From: Tetramitus jugosus
Lineage: Eukaryota; Heterolobosea; Eutetramitea; Acrasida; Vahlkampfiidae
DNA length: 64,000 bases
Direction of reading: 5' to 3'
NCBI GenBank assembly: GCA_937625935.1
Contig: OW569346.1
Location: forward strand, 620,001 to 684,000
Part shown: positions 9,439-24,191 of the stretch, piece by piece
Layout: each line of letters begins with the position of its first letter
Position numbering within the stretch: position 1 is the stretch's first letter
Made by a program: the position numbers and the translations under genes
The notes under the pieces: generated by a model
What the model was told of the DNA's origin: nothing
The model's database searches: none
The model's input: the letters and a program-made list of their open reading frames with translations, nothing else

Positions 9439-12400
9439 ATGGAAACTATTGATCTAAACAACTTTTTTTCTCCAGTTGTTGGCATCAGGTTGAAGAATGC
9501 TCATCATTCTCACGCTGAGCTTCAGAGCATGAGAAATGAGCTCTTGGAACAAGTCAGACAACAAGTGGAGAACAATGAAATTGTGGAGGAGGAGGAAATG
9601 AGTGTAGAACCCACTGCTCCCACAGAACCTCCACCAAAAGAAAGCAACAAGTCAGACCAACAAGATAATGAAGATGACGAAGATGATGACATGTTTGGTA
9701 TTAATTTTTTTATTGATGTACGTGTATCAATGTAGTATTATTGCTTTATTTGATTTTGGGGAACAACCGTTATGCACAATGAAGATTGTTGTTTTGTTTG
9801 ATGATATCCTTTGGAAGCTAAACGTCAATTTCATTACGATTGTTCGATATTTTTATGTGTGTGTTCAATAATAGGACGACGAGGATATTGTGCCAAGGAG
9901 CGCACGATCAAAGAAGCAATCAATCAATGAAGTTACTACAGTGAGACAGGTATGTTGTTCGTTGATCTGTATCTTATTTCTTAAGCTTTGTATCATTAAA
10001 GTCAGAAGATTGAACTCACCATCTCTCTCTTGTTCATGGAAACACGCACAGTTCCTACTGTTCTTGCTGTCATGTTTGAGAACAAAGAACAGTGATGACT
10101 CTGTACCAACTATTTGGTCGTTGCAAGACAATGAACTCATTTTGCAACATTTATGTAAATATTTGAGCCATGCACCTCTATTCTCTGAAGAACAACACAT
10201 GTTTACTCTTCAGCTGCTCTCTGCCCTTGTCTCAAAGTTCTATTCTCAATCAATGATGGATAACGGTACGTTTTAATATTGTATATTGTGTTCCTTTTTT
10301 GCTTACTTTTTGTTCTTACATCATATTTGTTGTGACATATGCTTCATTCTGTGTTGATAGTTATTATCTGTGAAGATTCTGCTGGATTCAATCATGTAAA
10401 GTACTCGATAGTTGTTATTTTGAGATATTGCTTGGCCAGGTTGCAAGCGACTGTTGTATCGACTCAGATTGCACAACAAGTACTATCTCTCCTATGTTTA
10501 ATTCATTCCGGTAGGGAAGATATAATCCAACTACCACCATCAGTGCCCAAATTTGGAATGGCTTTGAACTGTACCGTCAAAACAGAGGAGCCTTCTTCGT
10601 CTCAAAACTTGATTGATGAATTACTCTTGACGAGTTCTGTACATCAAGGTCCGTCGTTTTCGGCGGATTTTGAGAGTACATCCGATATATTTGTGAGTGT
10701 GATTAGGGGGTATATGAATTCTCTCTTTGCTTCGACTCAAGTGACGCAATATATTCTGAATTTATTGAATAATTCTCAATCAAACGATGATGTAGTATCC
10801 ACCTTGCGTAGTGGACTTCGTTATCTATCTTTACCTGCCGTATCAGTCCCGCAAGCAGAGTACATACCTATCGTCTGCAAGCGATCTGTTGATTTTTATG
10901 TTGCTACTCTAAAGGAATCCAGCACGGACGCACTTAGAAATGAAGTGGTATGTACTAGTGCTAGATTTATGTGTCTTGAAAGTGATATACTGATAGTTGA
11001 TTATTTTATCAGGTGTTTGGATATTTAATAGCATTGATCCACAAGGTAAACGACAAAAATCAAGTGTTACAACAATTAAGCTACTTGGTGAGAAATCTAT
11101 TGTGTTTGGAGAGCAGTGCTCTATGTGCTCGTGTGCACTTCGAAGATGTAGTGTTAAGTGTTAAAACGGCAATGTGTATTTTAACCGATTCGCTCCAATT
11201 GTCTCACACGAAAGCGCCCACATATCGAGTTGATGAACTCAGATCTGACCTATTGGACGTATTTTACCCATGTCACGCATGCAAAGAAATTTCAAATCTC
11301 CGTTCGAATGATGTGATAGATATGTCGAAATATGAAACCATCCGAGAGATCATGCTGATCCAAGAGGGCAAGGGCGTGCTTGTTAGTATAATGAGATTAT
11401 GTAAGCATTTCGTTGAAGAACGTCCTTTGAGAGAATTGTACTTTATTGTGCATTATTTGGACATGATTATCTTTGGAGTCACATCGAATGATGAAATGAT
11501 GAAGAAAAATATGACATCGTTTATTATCAACCATTTTGCCGAATTAAGTGAACTATTAGACATAATAGATGCCAAGAGTGACAACTTTCGACAGGGTTTC
11601 AAGAAGAGAATTAGTGAGATACAAACTGTATTCTCTGCATCATTGGAGTTGTGTGATAGTGTTTATACTTCGCTGATAGACACGGGTAGTGAGACTCCTA
11701 TATTCAAACAACACGTGAATCATTTTGTGTTTTGTTTGCTTGTGAGAACAATCCTGAAAAATTTACACCAACGGGCTGAGACTGATAATGGATCACACTG
11801 GACTATTCAACGACTATGGAGTATTTATCATCAAACCATTTTATCAGGCATCCCTGTACAGACTAATACTGTCCTGATTCTATTATTCTTCTCGTATCGG
11901 ACAACATTGCTAGATCGACAAAATCTTCTCTCCAAATTCATTGAACTTGCTGTAGATAATCATGAAATTAACATTTCTTCTACTGCACAGTTGATATCTC
12001 TCTGTCACTACATGATTTGTCATATGGATGGACCGACGAGTGAGATGGCCTCCTTTATTCAAGACAACTTCTTTCTGAATCAAAGACGAGAGTGGTGTAT
12101 TTCAGGAGATAACGCTACACCAGTGACTTTCACCAGTTGTAGGACTGCATCACCACACGCGAACACTATTATCCAGACACATGGCGAGAAATTGTTAGAT
12201 TGCCTCTCGTCCTTGATATGTAAGCACAGTATTGACAAAGAGAACGATCAATTAATTGTTGCTGTCAACCTTTACCAAGTGCTCTTGAATTTACCAGGCA
12301 TTAGTTGCAGCAACGAAGTGACTGGTCTAACATCATGCATTCGGATAGCATTACACATTTTTTCTCGTGAGGAAATGGATGTAAACTTACTCTTCACATT

Positions 12401-15400
12401 TATGAAGGGTCTGGATCATGTTTTGAGTCAAGAATTATCTGACCAAAATCTGGGATTGCTGTGTTCGTCTTTCAGCAGGATGGCAAAGAGGGTGTTGAAA
12501 CCAAATTCCGAGCCAGATCTGGTTAATGTTATTGTAACAAACCTTGGTAGATTAGTACTTGTCAGCATTGAGCATTGGGTTCAATATGTGACATCTTCTC
12601 TACTCAGCTGTGAGTACACTGAAGTTCAACTTCGTGTTTTATCTCGAGTCATTAGGTCTGTGATGTCTACATCTCGAATTAAGGAGTGCGTTCAATCTAT
12701 TCTAGGCACAACAACAAGTGCTCAGCTTTTGACATTGGACTCGGCTTGGATTGAAGAGAAATGTGCCACTTGCCAGCGCCAAACTGCAAGTGATGATCCG
12801 ATTGATCTAATTCACCGACACTGTATCAAATCAAGTGAATGCTCGGCTGATGATCAAAGAGTTGTTTCACTTGTGGAAAACTTGAGCAATCTCATTGATA
12901 TGCTGGAGCACTGTGAGTCTATACCTGCACTCAGAAAAGAGGAATCCATTGTTGGTTCACTGCTCTTACTCGAATCATCCAATGTCTTTTCATTTATTTC
13001 AACGAGGGCCAAGCAAGTTTTGGAAACAACGCTGGGCACAGAAGAGCATAACAAACGAGCATCTAATTACAAAATCCGGTCACTGGACCAAAACATTAGC
13101 GATTGTATCTCCTCTCTTGCTGATAGGGATGCCCCATTTTTGAGCCGGGTTCTCTTTGTATTGTTGGATTGCATGCACTCCGAATTGATACCGAACAATA
13201 TTGCTTCCGTTGTAGAATACATGCGTTGTCATAACAACTTGGAGAAATACCAGGAAGTTTTGCAGTCGTTCTTCAGCAGGGATGTGCAGCGCAAATGCAT
13301 GATTACCATAACTTCATTGCTCAACTCAAGTAGTGATTTAATTGGGCAGATTGTAAGGTGTATTCACAAGCATGACGAGTCCTCTCTATGGCTGAGTGCA
13401 AGATTGTCACAGTCTGAACAGCAGGAGGATTTTGGGCAATTTACAACTTTTATGAGACTCCTATACTCTAACTATTCTGTGGAGTCTCCCGATTCAGACT
13501 CCTATGTTCACCTTTATACTTTACTGTGCCAACATTTTCATGAAATGGTGAGAAGTAACAGCAATGACGCAACGATTGAAGTGTTTAACTTGATTGTTCA
13601 TATATCAATCAGTCTACAACGTGAAGATCAGTTGGCTGACGATCTGAGCAAATTGGTCTGCGAACAAGTAGAGACATCTCAAAGAAATTTCTTGTTTTTA
13701 TCTCTTGTGAACCAATTTCTATTGTCATCTCTCGATGAACATACTTCAGAAATTGCTGAACAGGTAAAACAGTGCACTCAATCTCTATGTGACAAAAAAC
13801 AAGTTGTCGTTTCATTAGAGGAAGAGAAACTAAGGTATACCACAGGTATATTGAATGTTGACGATTGTGAAGATCAGGTGTTAGCTCCGGAATCGTTGAA
13901 CGCGACTCTTACATTCCTACCTGCATCGGACATTTCCGGTGCTGTATCCAGTAGTCATCACCTATCGGAGACCAGCAAGAAGATGATTGACAACTTGCAA
14001 TGCACTGCCATAGATCGTGAGCGTGTGAAGACAAGTACCCCCTCCCTTAAGCGCCTTATTTCGAGTGTTATGTCATTATCAAGCAAACTCCAGAGAGAAT
14101 TAATTGAACAGAGTGATTTCAACTCTCTCGACCAGTCAACCACAGAGCACTGGAGCTTGGAGAATATAACATCTGTGGGAGATGTACCAAAGAGTATAAC
14201 AGAACTCAAAACTACATTGCCATCCAATTCATTTAAAACAGAAATGAACTTTGAAAGCCGGAGTGAGAAGTCTATCGCAAGTAGAGACAGCATACACTAC
14301 CAATTACTCTCAAGTAGTACCAAAGGGGATTTGGCAATTGGCGAGGACACAAATGTAGCAATGTTCAGGTTGGATTCGTTTTGTGATATGCAGTCGACTG
14401 AATCACGTGCGAACATGAAGCAAGTCAGCTCTCTATCGGTACCCTTTAAGATTACTCACGTTCGATTTAACTCAGCAAATGGCAATTTCTTGGCTGTGGC
14501 TGGAATGTTCGATACACATGTGTTTGTGTTAGATGAAGAAAGGAAACCAACACAACAAATTCAAATCTATTTAGGATTTGATGACATGCCAAACGAAACT
14601 TATCTAACCGATGTTTTGTGGCTTCCAGATTCACAAGTATTACTTGCTATCGTTACTAATCGATTTGTCAAAGTTTATGATTTATCAAGTGATACTTTCT
14701 GTCCTGTGTTCAACTTTGCTCCACAGGATGGAGAATTACTTGTCTCGACAACATTTGGTTTGACTGATGATGAACAACCGCTCCTCTTTGCGCTTACTGA
14801 ATCCGGACAATTGTACTATCAAGAATACATGGACTCTGGTGGCCCATGTACCTTTACTCAGTCAATAGACATTTCCACACTCAGTGGTGCTCAGGATAAC
14901 AAGAAGGGAATGAGTGTTTACTATGATATGAACACTAAGCTGATATATTTTAGTTTTTCTGAAGGAAATACTGTCGCATGCACGATCAACACCAAGACAG
15001 CACAGATCGTCAAATCGTTAATAATCAGCTCTCAAGGAGGTGAAAGCTCCTCAAAAGGTGAAGTTAACCAGCTGGCACCATTTTATCAATGGCAGAGCAT
15101 ACCAGAGCTCCCTGGCCATGTAGTATGTCTGTCGAAAAAGGGGCAAACAGTTCTTTTCGCATTTTCAAAGGAGAAACTCTGGGTAGAAGTAATTGAGAAT
15201 GTTTCCGTTGTTCATGGAATCACTGGAACGACTGTCACAAGACCTTCCTTTTGCTATGTATGTTTGGATGGCTCGCTAAATTGTTTCGAAATTTCCAACA
15301 ACTCGATCACACACAAGAGAGAAACAGAGACAAACATTGAGACAACTGAGCCTGTAGATGATGTTGATTTACTGTTGCGAGGATTCAGCTCTCTGAAAGC

Positions 15401-18400
15401 ATCAGTCACAACCTCGTCTCTCTCATTATCGAAGCATATGTTCACCAACCAAACGAATATATCAACATCGATGAAATACTCGGGTGAAATATTGACTTTG
15501 TTCGCAGAAAAGGATGTTTTGCAATTATTGTCGAGCGAAGATGGACATATTGCATACAATCAACCGGGCAAGCTTGACTTGACAGTAGAAAATTTAGATC
15601 CAAGTGCCACCGTTATCAGCAAGATTCGAGTACTAGTTGGAAAACACTCTCCATCTTCTATTCCTAAAACTGTAAGAGTAGGTGAGGTTTGTGTCGAAAC
15701 CAAACCAAACACCGAACAATGGGTGGACATCAACATCCCTATTCTCAATTGCACAGATGACAAAACAGTGTGCATAGAACTTTCTGCCACCCACAGCAAC
15801 CAGAACATCGTTGTTGATCAAATAGAAGTGTATGGTGTAAGCTCGAGCAGACTTCGATTTGAGCAAGCAAAGATCAAGCTCAACGGTAACAACGAAAATT
15901 TATCACCCATCGTGTCTGTTGCCTCCTCTCCTGATAAGCATTCTCCTCCGACACTTCTATTTGTTTTGAAGCAATTCTTGGCGGTGGTTCTTCCAAAGTA
16001 CATCCAAGCCACCAAAGATGAAGATAACTCAATCCAAATCGAAGCCCATCGTCTACTCTCTGATTGTTTTGTGAATAGGCAATTGCACGCCTTATGTCCA
16101 CATGCCATTTCCTCAATTATTTCATTGTGTGACTACCAATCCGATCGTGTCGTTGAGACAATCAATGATTATCTCTTGAAATTTGTGGATGCCGTCGACA
16201 TATCATCATTGAACACGCTTGATCTCTTGCATGTTCTCAAAGCGACCAACTCTCTACTTCTCTCTTCGCCTGAGAGTTTACTTCCTATCTTTACGAGCAA
16301 TCCAAACCTCCTGCACCAACTTGTGACCAAATTGGAGGTGTTGAGAAACGAAAAACTCCACTCCCAAGGTCCGCTTGTGTATACTATCATTGGTATTAGT
16401 TTACTCCAACTGCGAGGAAATAATTCCAATGTCCGAGTTTTGGCCATTTTAGACAAACTTCTATTTGACTCGGATGAATTTATTGTTTCTGAGGTTTCAA
16501 AAGCTATATCAAGTCTAATTATGTCATGTCCTCTCATGCAAAATCTTGACGAGGACAATCAATCGATGTACGGTCTTTTGATTCGACACTACGTCCAAAA
16601 TATGAAGGCTGTTCGCTCTAAGGACTCACTCAGTGCACTCTACTTTTATAAGTCGCTTTTGGACATCGTGGATCGATATCTATGCTTGAGCGATGAATCA
16701 ACAAAGCTGAAGTCTTGTAGTTATTTAGAGTCTGTATTCAAAGATGTGATATCCAATCTGTTCGGAGATGGAGACCGAGTGTTTAATATTGCCAAGCAGA
16801 GCGAAGACAATCAAATTCACTTGGTTGAATTGTTGTTTTTCACTTGTCTGATAGGAATGGTTGGTCCAAATGAATGTGTCTCGTCCAATGTCGCTGTTCT
16901 CGCTCAGCTTTGCAACAATCAAATTGGCAACGAGAAGTACATCTCAAAGCTAAAGAAGTTATTGACTGACGTAGCAGAAGAATACGATCGAGAAGAAAGC
17001 TCTCAGCGCTATTCAGAGATTACTGATGGAGGTCTCCTAAAACCACAGAAGAATATCCCTGACAGAAATTTTAGTCCCCTACTCAGCCAACAGTACTTGC
17101 TTGATAACAAACAAAGTATGTTTAGACCATATGCAAAGCTATTGACCCAAGTCATCTTCCAAATGATATACAATATCAAAGTGCACTCAGCTGCATGGAC
17201 GGCACAAGATCTTGTTGAATGGAATGCAGTTTTAAGTCAACTGGCACTAAACAAACACTCACCTTTCATCAGGCAAAGATCAAAGGATTTACTTGTTCGC
17301 ATGAATGGAAGCCTTGATGATTACTTTAAGGTGACTGATAACAGTTTGTACGCATCCGAACTATTGGATTTCTACAATCCTTTGACATCTGTAACTGCCT
17401 ATCCAGAAGAAAAGGCCACCGAGTTGATGATATCTTTGGGTCAAGTGCTAGCTAGGGCCGTGGATCGACAACACAATTGGAGTCAATTCTGTTTCCATCA
17501 TCCAACTATATATGTGTCACTCGCCCTTTTTGCTAGCCATTTTGTTGATGATACATGTTTGACACCAATCAAATTGATGCACCTCGGTTTACTAAACTCT
17601 GATGATAGCCACAAGAAGGTTGCTTTAGCAGCATTAGCAAACAATACGGAACTTGATCTCTCAGGATTCATTGACTCCTATGCCTTGGTATCAAATTCTG
17701 ATGCAGTGAGAATAGAGACATGCAACATATTGGCTCTGCTCTCGTTGGGTGATAGCGATAATGTAACAAACACTATCATCTCCAAGATTTCTAATTTGCC
17801 TCGTTATGGTCGGAAGGCTGAGCAATTCCTCAACATACTTTTGTCTCAGATCCTTCAGAGTGAAAACGCTACTCTGCATCAAACTATTATCCACTTACTC
17901 ACGTGCTGCTTGAAACAAGAAAACATGATGATATCGGAGCACCCTAATCTCAGAATCTATAATACTTTGAAGAGATTTATGAACTTTAGTGAGTACTATC
18001 TGGAAAGTTCACCCTGTGCGATATGTAACAGCGTCGAAGAACCATTTATTGCACAGTCGTTTAATGACATTAAGAAGCTTATCAAGCATGAACATGCATC
18101 TCAGTACCTCCTATTCAACAAAAGTTATATGATATCCAGTATTGACTTTAACGCTTCGATATCGGCTCCATCGAAAAAAATGGTCAGAACACTCGAACTT
18201 TATTACAACAATAAGTCAGATTTGTCAATTGCAGACCTAAGAGAAGCAAGTTGGAAAAAGTTTGGTACTATGGATATTCCTAAGGGTGCCGAAAAAGCTT
18301 CATTGGCTTTACCATTGCCTATCATCGCCTCCAATGTCATGGTCGAGTTTTCTTCTTTCTATGAAGATTTACTGTCATCTGATCGATTAATGTGTCCGAA

Positions 18401-21400
18401 TTGTAGAATACCTGTCGTTGATCGTCATGGCGTATGTGCATCTTGTAATGACAATGCGTACCAGTGTATTAAGTGTCGAAATGTGAACTATGGCGAACTG
18501 GACGGTTTCTTTTGTTCTGTATGTGGCCACTCCAAGTATGGCTCCTTCACATTCGGCTTCTCTGCTCGAGAATCTCACGTATCTGATGAGATTAAGGATG
18601 AAAAAGACTCCAAAGCTGCAATTATCCTAATCGAGAAGCAATTAGAAATTGCACATGAGAAGTATGATGCCCTTCAGTCTCATAGAGATGTTATACTGGA
18701 TCACTTGGAGGAATTAGAAGATGATACCCGAATCGATGATGACAAAGAAAAACTAAACACAATCGTAGAGAGTTTATATGACTTGTACGTAACTGATGCT
18801 GGAAATTTGTTCAAAGAGTTGAGTGCATGTATGAAAACACTAAGCGTCACTCGTCATCAATTGATGGAGTATTTGAATCGAAATCGATCCAACAAACAAT
18901 TGGAGAATAATCATACCAACAACAACGTTCAACCTCAATCGCGATGTTTCGCCTGTGCTAACAACTTTGTCCGCTCGACTCTTAACTTGCTGTTGCATGT
19001 CGAACAAAGCTACGCACCAGATTGTGTTGGAGAGCTCGCTCAAAACACTTTAAAGTACGGTGTGATGGACAACAGAAAGCTCACAAGAAAGGTGATCAGT
19101 CATTTGGTGAGGTCCAATTTACAAGGATCACAGATGTTGAACAATATTTTACGCAAGAGAATTGATTTTGCTCTTGCAAACCATAGAGATTTAGATTTAA
19201 ACGCATTCATCCGTCATGAGATGCTCCTACTTTGCGAACTGAACCATGAGTCCATTGAATGTTTTGAGAATCATATCGGCACTGTCTTTGAGATCATGTT
19301 AAAGGCAATAAGGATTGCTTCATTCAGCACCTCTGTTTGTGAAAAAATTGTCGTCCCTTGCCTAACGGTACTAACCAAGTTCTTAGAACCTAGTGACAAT
19401 GAACCAGCAGACAGCGAAACAGATGAGATGAAGAACTCGACTCACTCTCACATTACAATGCAGCAATGGGCAAGTGGTCGAAGAAACATGAAACAATGGA
19501 TTAACAGTAATGCGAAAGCGAAGAACAAAGGATTTGAAGCCATTCAGTTCAGCAACTCGAAATCGGCTGCTGCTCCTGCGTCGAACCTTCCAATTAATCC
19601 ATACTTGATCAAAAATCTTCTGTTGAACAAAGTGTCTCGGGATACAAGAACACACATGCTTTCTCTGTTACAACTGCTGTGCAAGGCCAATCCAGATAGA
19701 GAATTAGAACTGCTGAAGGTACTATGTTATTGTTTATCAAGTGCAATGTCTGTTGGTGAAGCTGCTGAGGAGTATTTCTCACTACTATTCAGCTTGGTTG
19801 AATCAGAGGAAAGAAAGTACTTCCTGGGTACTGACGAGTATCTAACAATGTTCAGTAGCAATTTAATGACTGAAGTAGACAGGATAGAGTACTTGGAAAA
19901 GCTTGGATCGGATGTAGTGTCGGATCTATCTCAGGGAACCACGCTTGGTCACCTTGTCCTGCTGATCAATGATTTCTTGAAGGTACCTGATATAATGCGC
20001 GAGTTCAAAGAAAAGAAGTCACACATCTCAGCAATTTTGAACAGCTTCCTATCATTGCGCACACTTATCACACAGCGAACCTCGAAAACTTCCTTGAGTT
20101 GTGATGTTCTTCAACAGATTATTGATAGACTTCGCGAAACAGAAAAAGATAAGGAATTCTTCCTAGAAGTCTGTATCGATGCTCTGAAGACTCGATCTGA
20201 TAACTTGTCATCCATATTCATTTTTGAAAGACTATGCAATTTAATTGTGCCCTTCAAAGAAGAACCCAGTTACGAACTGGACATGGAGCGCCACGACTCC
20301 CAACAATATTTCTTCCAGGGAGGCATGAGAAACAATCCCTACACTAGCCACCAAATCGGCACAACAATGAGTGATGTCGCAGCATATATTCTCAAGGAAA
20401 TGAACATTTGCTCTGATTTTGCACTGGAACTTTTAGTGAAAGATAAGATCATTAACTTGAACTTAGAAATAACAAAGGTGTACGAACAAGTGTGGATGCG
20501 AGAAGAAGGTGATACACCAATGGAAGTCATTTTCCGCTTCCAAGGTGTAGATGGTGAAGCCACTGAAGACGTTATCGATGAACTCGAAGATGATTCGGTC
20601 GAACAGGATTTGGAAGAACTGTGCAAAATTACTTCTGGCATGAGCAAGTACAACAGATTGGAGTTAGTATTACAATATGTTGACTCGATAACGGACGAGA
20701 ATACTGATCGGATATTGATCAAATACGTCCTACAATTCTTGTTGTATTGTACATATGTCAAGAAGAATCGAAGAAAGCTCCTCATGGTGAATGCTGTACA
20801 ACTATTGCTGACGAAGTGTAAATTCGTATTTTCCAATCCAGATTTGTTTGATCTGGCCGAGATGATTCTCCTCATCATTAAGCCAATTGTGGAGGAAGCA
20901 ACTCGCATGAGTTTCGAATCTAATGCTAGTCCATTGACTCCTATGAGTCCATATATGAGTGGTGATGACGAAAGTGCAAATACCATTCATTTATTGAAAA
21001 AGAATTCCGAAGATACTTTGAATCAATTGGTGATGTTCCTGGATAAACTGCCATCGATGAGCCCAAAGATTGTCAACGCAGTAAGCAAGGTACTTCCATT
21101 TTTGACATATGGCGAGAAGGAATCATGCGAGTATCTGATCAACTACTTCAAACCACATTTGAATCTCGATGAATACAATCAGAATCAGACCAAGGAGAAT
21201 ACATTCTATCTCTCTACCTTTGTCACTGTATCCAGCGCTATACCCAATGATATGGCAGGTAACCATTTGAAGAACATGATACTAGAGTCTGGCATTACTG
21301 AAAATATATTCTCTCACTTGTGCTCTCTATTCGACGATAAGGACGACGGCAATGATCAAACGGGTCAAGACGCATATAATCTTCCTAGTGTACATTTTGC

Positions 21401-22811
21401 AATTAATTTATTGGTTGGTCTCTGCACGTCTCATCACCCCTCTCAAAAGCTGTTGTTGGTAAGAGCATCGACGATTGAAATGCTTCATCGAATGGAAGAA
21501 AATGTATATGCGAAAGATGTCGCCACACTTGCGGAATTACTCTTAAATAAGCTAGCTGAAAACGGGTTTGAAGCAAGTGCAGATATTAACTCGATTCGAT
21601 CAAAGACAAAGAAGAAAAAGAGAAGGAAGGCAAACAACACTCGAAACAAACTCTTGAAGGATATGGGACTGTCCATTACACAGACAGGTGGAATCAAGCA
21701 AGATAAGATTGTTGGATTTGACTTGGATCAGCTAACAGAAGAGACTGGACTTACATGTTGTATTTGTGGTGATGGATATGGATTCAAGCCTCAAGAGCTC
21801 CTTGGCATCTACAACTTTGCCAAGGTTGCCAGCTTTGGAGATTTTACGGGATTCTCATCTGTTACATCCTTCACAACAATTCATATAAGCTGTCACACAC
21901 AGGCCGCAGAAGCTGACGAGAATCTCAGGCCATCTAAATCTGTTTGGGAAGGTGCCTTGATCCGAAACGGATTCTCCAAATGTAATTGCTTGTTACCAAT
22001 ACTGGGACCTGAGAATGACAAGGATGCATACACCAGATCTGTAGAACACTATTGGACTCAGATGGCAAATATTAGAGCTATTAAGGAAAGATTCAAAACC
22101 ACATCGTTCGATCTAACATCTCTCTTGTTGAAACTTGCTAAACTAGAGAGCTTGTCTATTGACTCTGGTGGTGGAAGTACCCTCCATAACCTAAAGTTAA
22201 TACCATTTGAAATTCAGATGGCCCTGCTTGTGTTGGATGATGCAAATGAAAGAACAAAGTACGAAGCAGTGCTCAATGATTTCTTAAGCTCTCCCGTCCA
22301 GGGACTCAGTACTGTCAGCGATCGATCTGCCTTCTGGAACTGCGTGTTATCACTCTTCCTCATGTCATTAGAAGAGTGGAATACAAACAGGTTCAACATT
22401 CTCAAGAAGTTAATCGAACAGAGCAAGCAAGATGCATTGGCTTTGAATCATGTCATTACCAGTTCAAATCTGTTTGAGCACTACAGAACTCCCATCCTCT
22501 TTTTCTGTATCGTGGATGAGATACAAAACAGTATCAAACAGAGCTCTGAAGAAACACCAGCGACAAGTGCCTCAAACACGACATCAATCCATCACGCTAA
22601 TGACGCACCATGGATCTCTGCCATCAAGACCAGAATCCAAAAGAACCACATGGAGATTCTCAACCAAATGGAGCATATCGCTGACACATTCTATCCAAAG
22701 CTGAAGAGTGCTACCTCTGTTGAAGCATGCCTCAATTGCTTATCAAACTCCAACTCGGATTCCTCACTGGCAGAGTGCCTGCAGTGGATTGCTCAGCAAA
22801 CCGCGGAATAG
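9439..22811 (+). CDS. UBR4/BIG-like giant E3 ubiquitin ligase (5 exons, 4317 aa)
   Basis: Exons 9439-9717, 9875-9949, 10052-10265, 10361-10947 and 11013-22811 join in frame (12954 nt). The last exon is one open frame of 11.8 kb. The C-terminal part (from about residue 3960) has GLTCCICGDGYGF..LLGIYNFAK..HISCH, the hemiRING module of the UBR4/BIG/Calossin family, which drives ubiquitin chain building in N-degron and orphan-protein quality control. Other family features are a propeller-like segment near residue 1530 (ITHVRFNSANGNFLAVAG) and a treble-Cys-pair zinc motif near 2845 (CPNC..CASC..CIKC..CSVC). The canonical UBR box expected just before the propeller was not seen. Introns are 157, 102, 95 and 65 nt with GTACGT/GTATGT donors. 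The first 100 residues are acidic. Confidence 0.88.
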
Positions 22812-22928
22812 TCCAAATAAAGTCGGATTCGCGAAGGAAAAGCGTTTCGCCCTCGGAATATTTCTTTCACGGATCGAAAGCACAATTCGCCCCCAACAAC
22901 GACACCCAAAAACAACAAAACAAACAAC

Positions 22929-23949
22929 ATGAAAATCTTGTCCATCATTGCACTCATTATTGCCGTTGTGATTGGTTGCGTCTCTGTGACTGTCCTGTCC
23001 AGCAACTCACCATGTCAACACTATCACGAAGCTGATTTTGACTACTTTTTGGTACGCACAATCGTTTGTTGGCCATTGACTGTGCCTCTCCTTTTGACAA
23101 ACATCTTATATCAAACTGACAACAAACATTTTTGATCATGTATCGTGTTGTAATTTTATTTATCCTCATCGATTGTTGCAGTTGTCTATTCAATGGCCAG
23201 GTAACAGCTGCAAAATCAATAGTCAACACAAGGACTGCAGAGTCCCTGCTTCTGTCTCCAACTTTACCATTCGTATGTGTTGATTTTGTTGTTGTTGTCA
23301 TATGTATTTGCAGTGTTCCTTTGTGGTTGATTTCGTACATTTACTCACCATTTGACCACACTTTTTAACATGTGGTATTATCATTATCATTATCATTGTT
23401 ATTATTATTATAAAACACATATCAACAACAACAATAACAACAATAACAACAATAGATGGATTGTGGCCAAATAGCAACACCATCTACCATGGTCCAACAT
23501 GCTGCCAAGACATTCCATTCGACTACTCTGCCCTCAAGCCAATTATGCAATCATTGGAAGTCAACTGGCCAAGTTTCTTCAACACGAATGAAGATTTCTG
23601 GAGTCATGAATGGCTCAAGCACGGAACATGCTCTCAATCCTCATCCGAGTACGACTACTTTTTCAAGACTTTGAATCTGTTGAATCGATTGCCACTGTTG
23701 AATGCCTTGTCCAAGGCAGGCATCGTACCAGGAAAGTCCATGGTTTCCACCAGTGCAATTGTCAGTGCCATCAAGGATCAACTCCGTATCCCTGTTCAAC
23801 TCACATGTGGTCACGGCAACTATTTGAACGAGGTTCACATGTGTTTGACCAAGCAATTTGAGTTTATTGAGTGCCCAGCCTCTCAAAGAGTCCATGCATC
23901 CAGCAGTGATGCCTGCCAGGCCAATGTTTACTTTTTGCCTCTGCATTAA
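22929..23949 (+). CDS. Secreted RNase T2 family ribonuclease (3 exons)
   Basis: Exons 22929-23051, 23182-23272 and 23456-23949 give 708 nt, 235 residues. A signal peptide (MKILSIIALIIAVVIG..) leads to the T2 fold: FLLSIQWPG near the N-terminus, active-site block CAS I (HGLWPNS) and CAS II (HEWLKHGTC), both with the catalytic His/Glu/Lys/His set, plus paired cysteines. Such enzymes cut single-stranded RNA at acid pH in lysosomes, phagosomes or outside the cell. The CAS I histidine codon is split by the second intron (C from exon 2, AT from exon 3), so the site exists only after splicing. It starts 117 bp after the UBR4-like gene on the same strand and heads a run of three secreted-protein genes. 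Confidence 0.92.
23273..23455 (+). repeat. Simple-repeat-rich intron of the RNase T2 gene
   Basis: The 183-nt intron is largely ATT/CATT runs (about 23377-23410) followed by CAA/AATAAC repeats (about 23423-23453) ending in AATAG. The T-rich and A-rich halves are partly complementary and could pair, bringing donor and acceptor together. Confidence 0.55.
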
Positions 23950-24191
23950 GTTTGTAATGATAATAAAAAGAATCATTTATTATTATTATTACGGTGAGAT
24001 TTTGTCGTGTGTTTCCGTACATTGTTATGTTATTGTTGTGGGGGCTTTCGTCTACGGCTACGGATGTCGACCGGTTATATTTTTACAATCAGAACATGTT
24101 TCTATTTCGATTGGACGGTTTGCCCAGAGCTTTTTATTCGCTGCGAAAAAGTAAAATACCAACCAACCAACCAAATACACCAACAGCCCAC

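Noticed and set aside
12895-13143. Plus-strand ATG-led frame inside the UBR4-like gene
   Set aside because: Out-of-frame shadow with no motif.
20339-20986. 215-codon minus-strand frame inside the UBR4-like exon
   Set aside because: No ATG-supported domain; it is a shadow of the giant exon, whose plus frame has family motifs.
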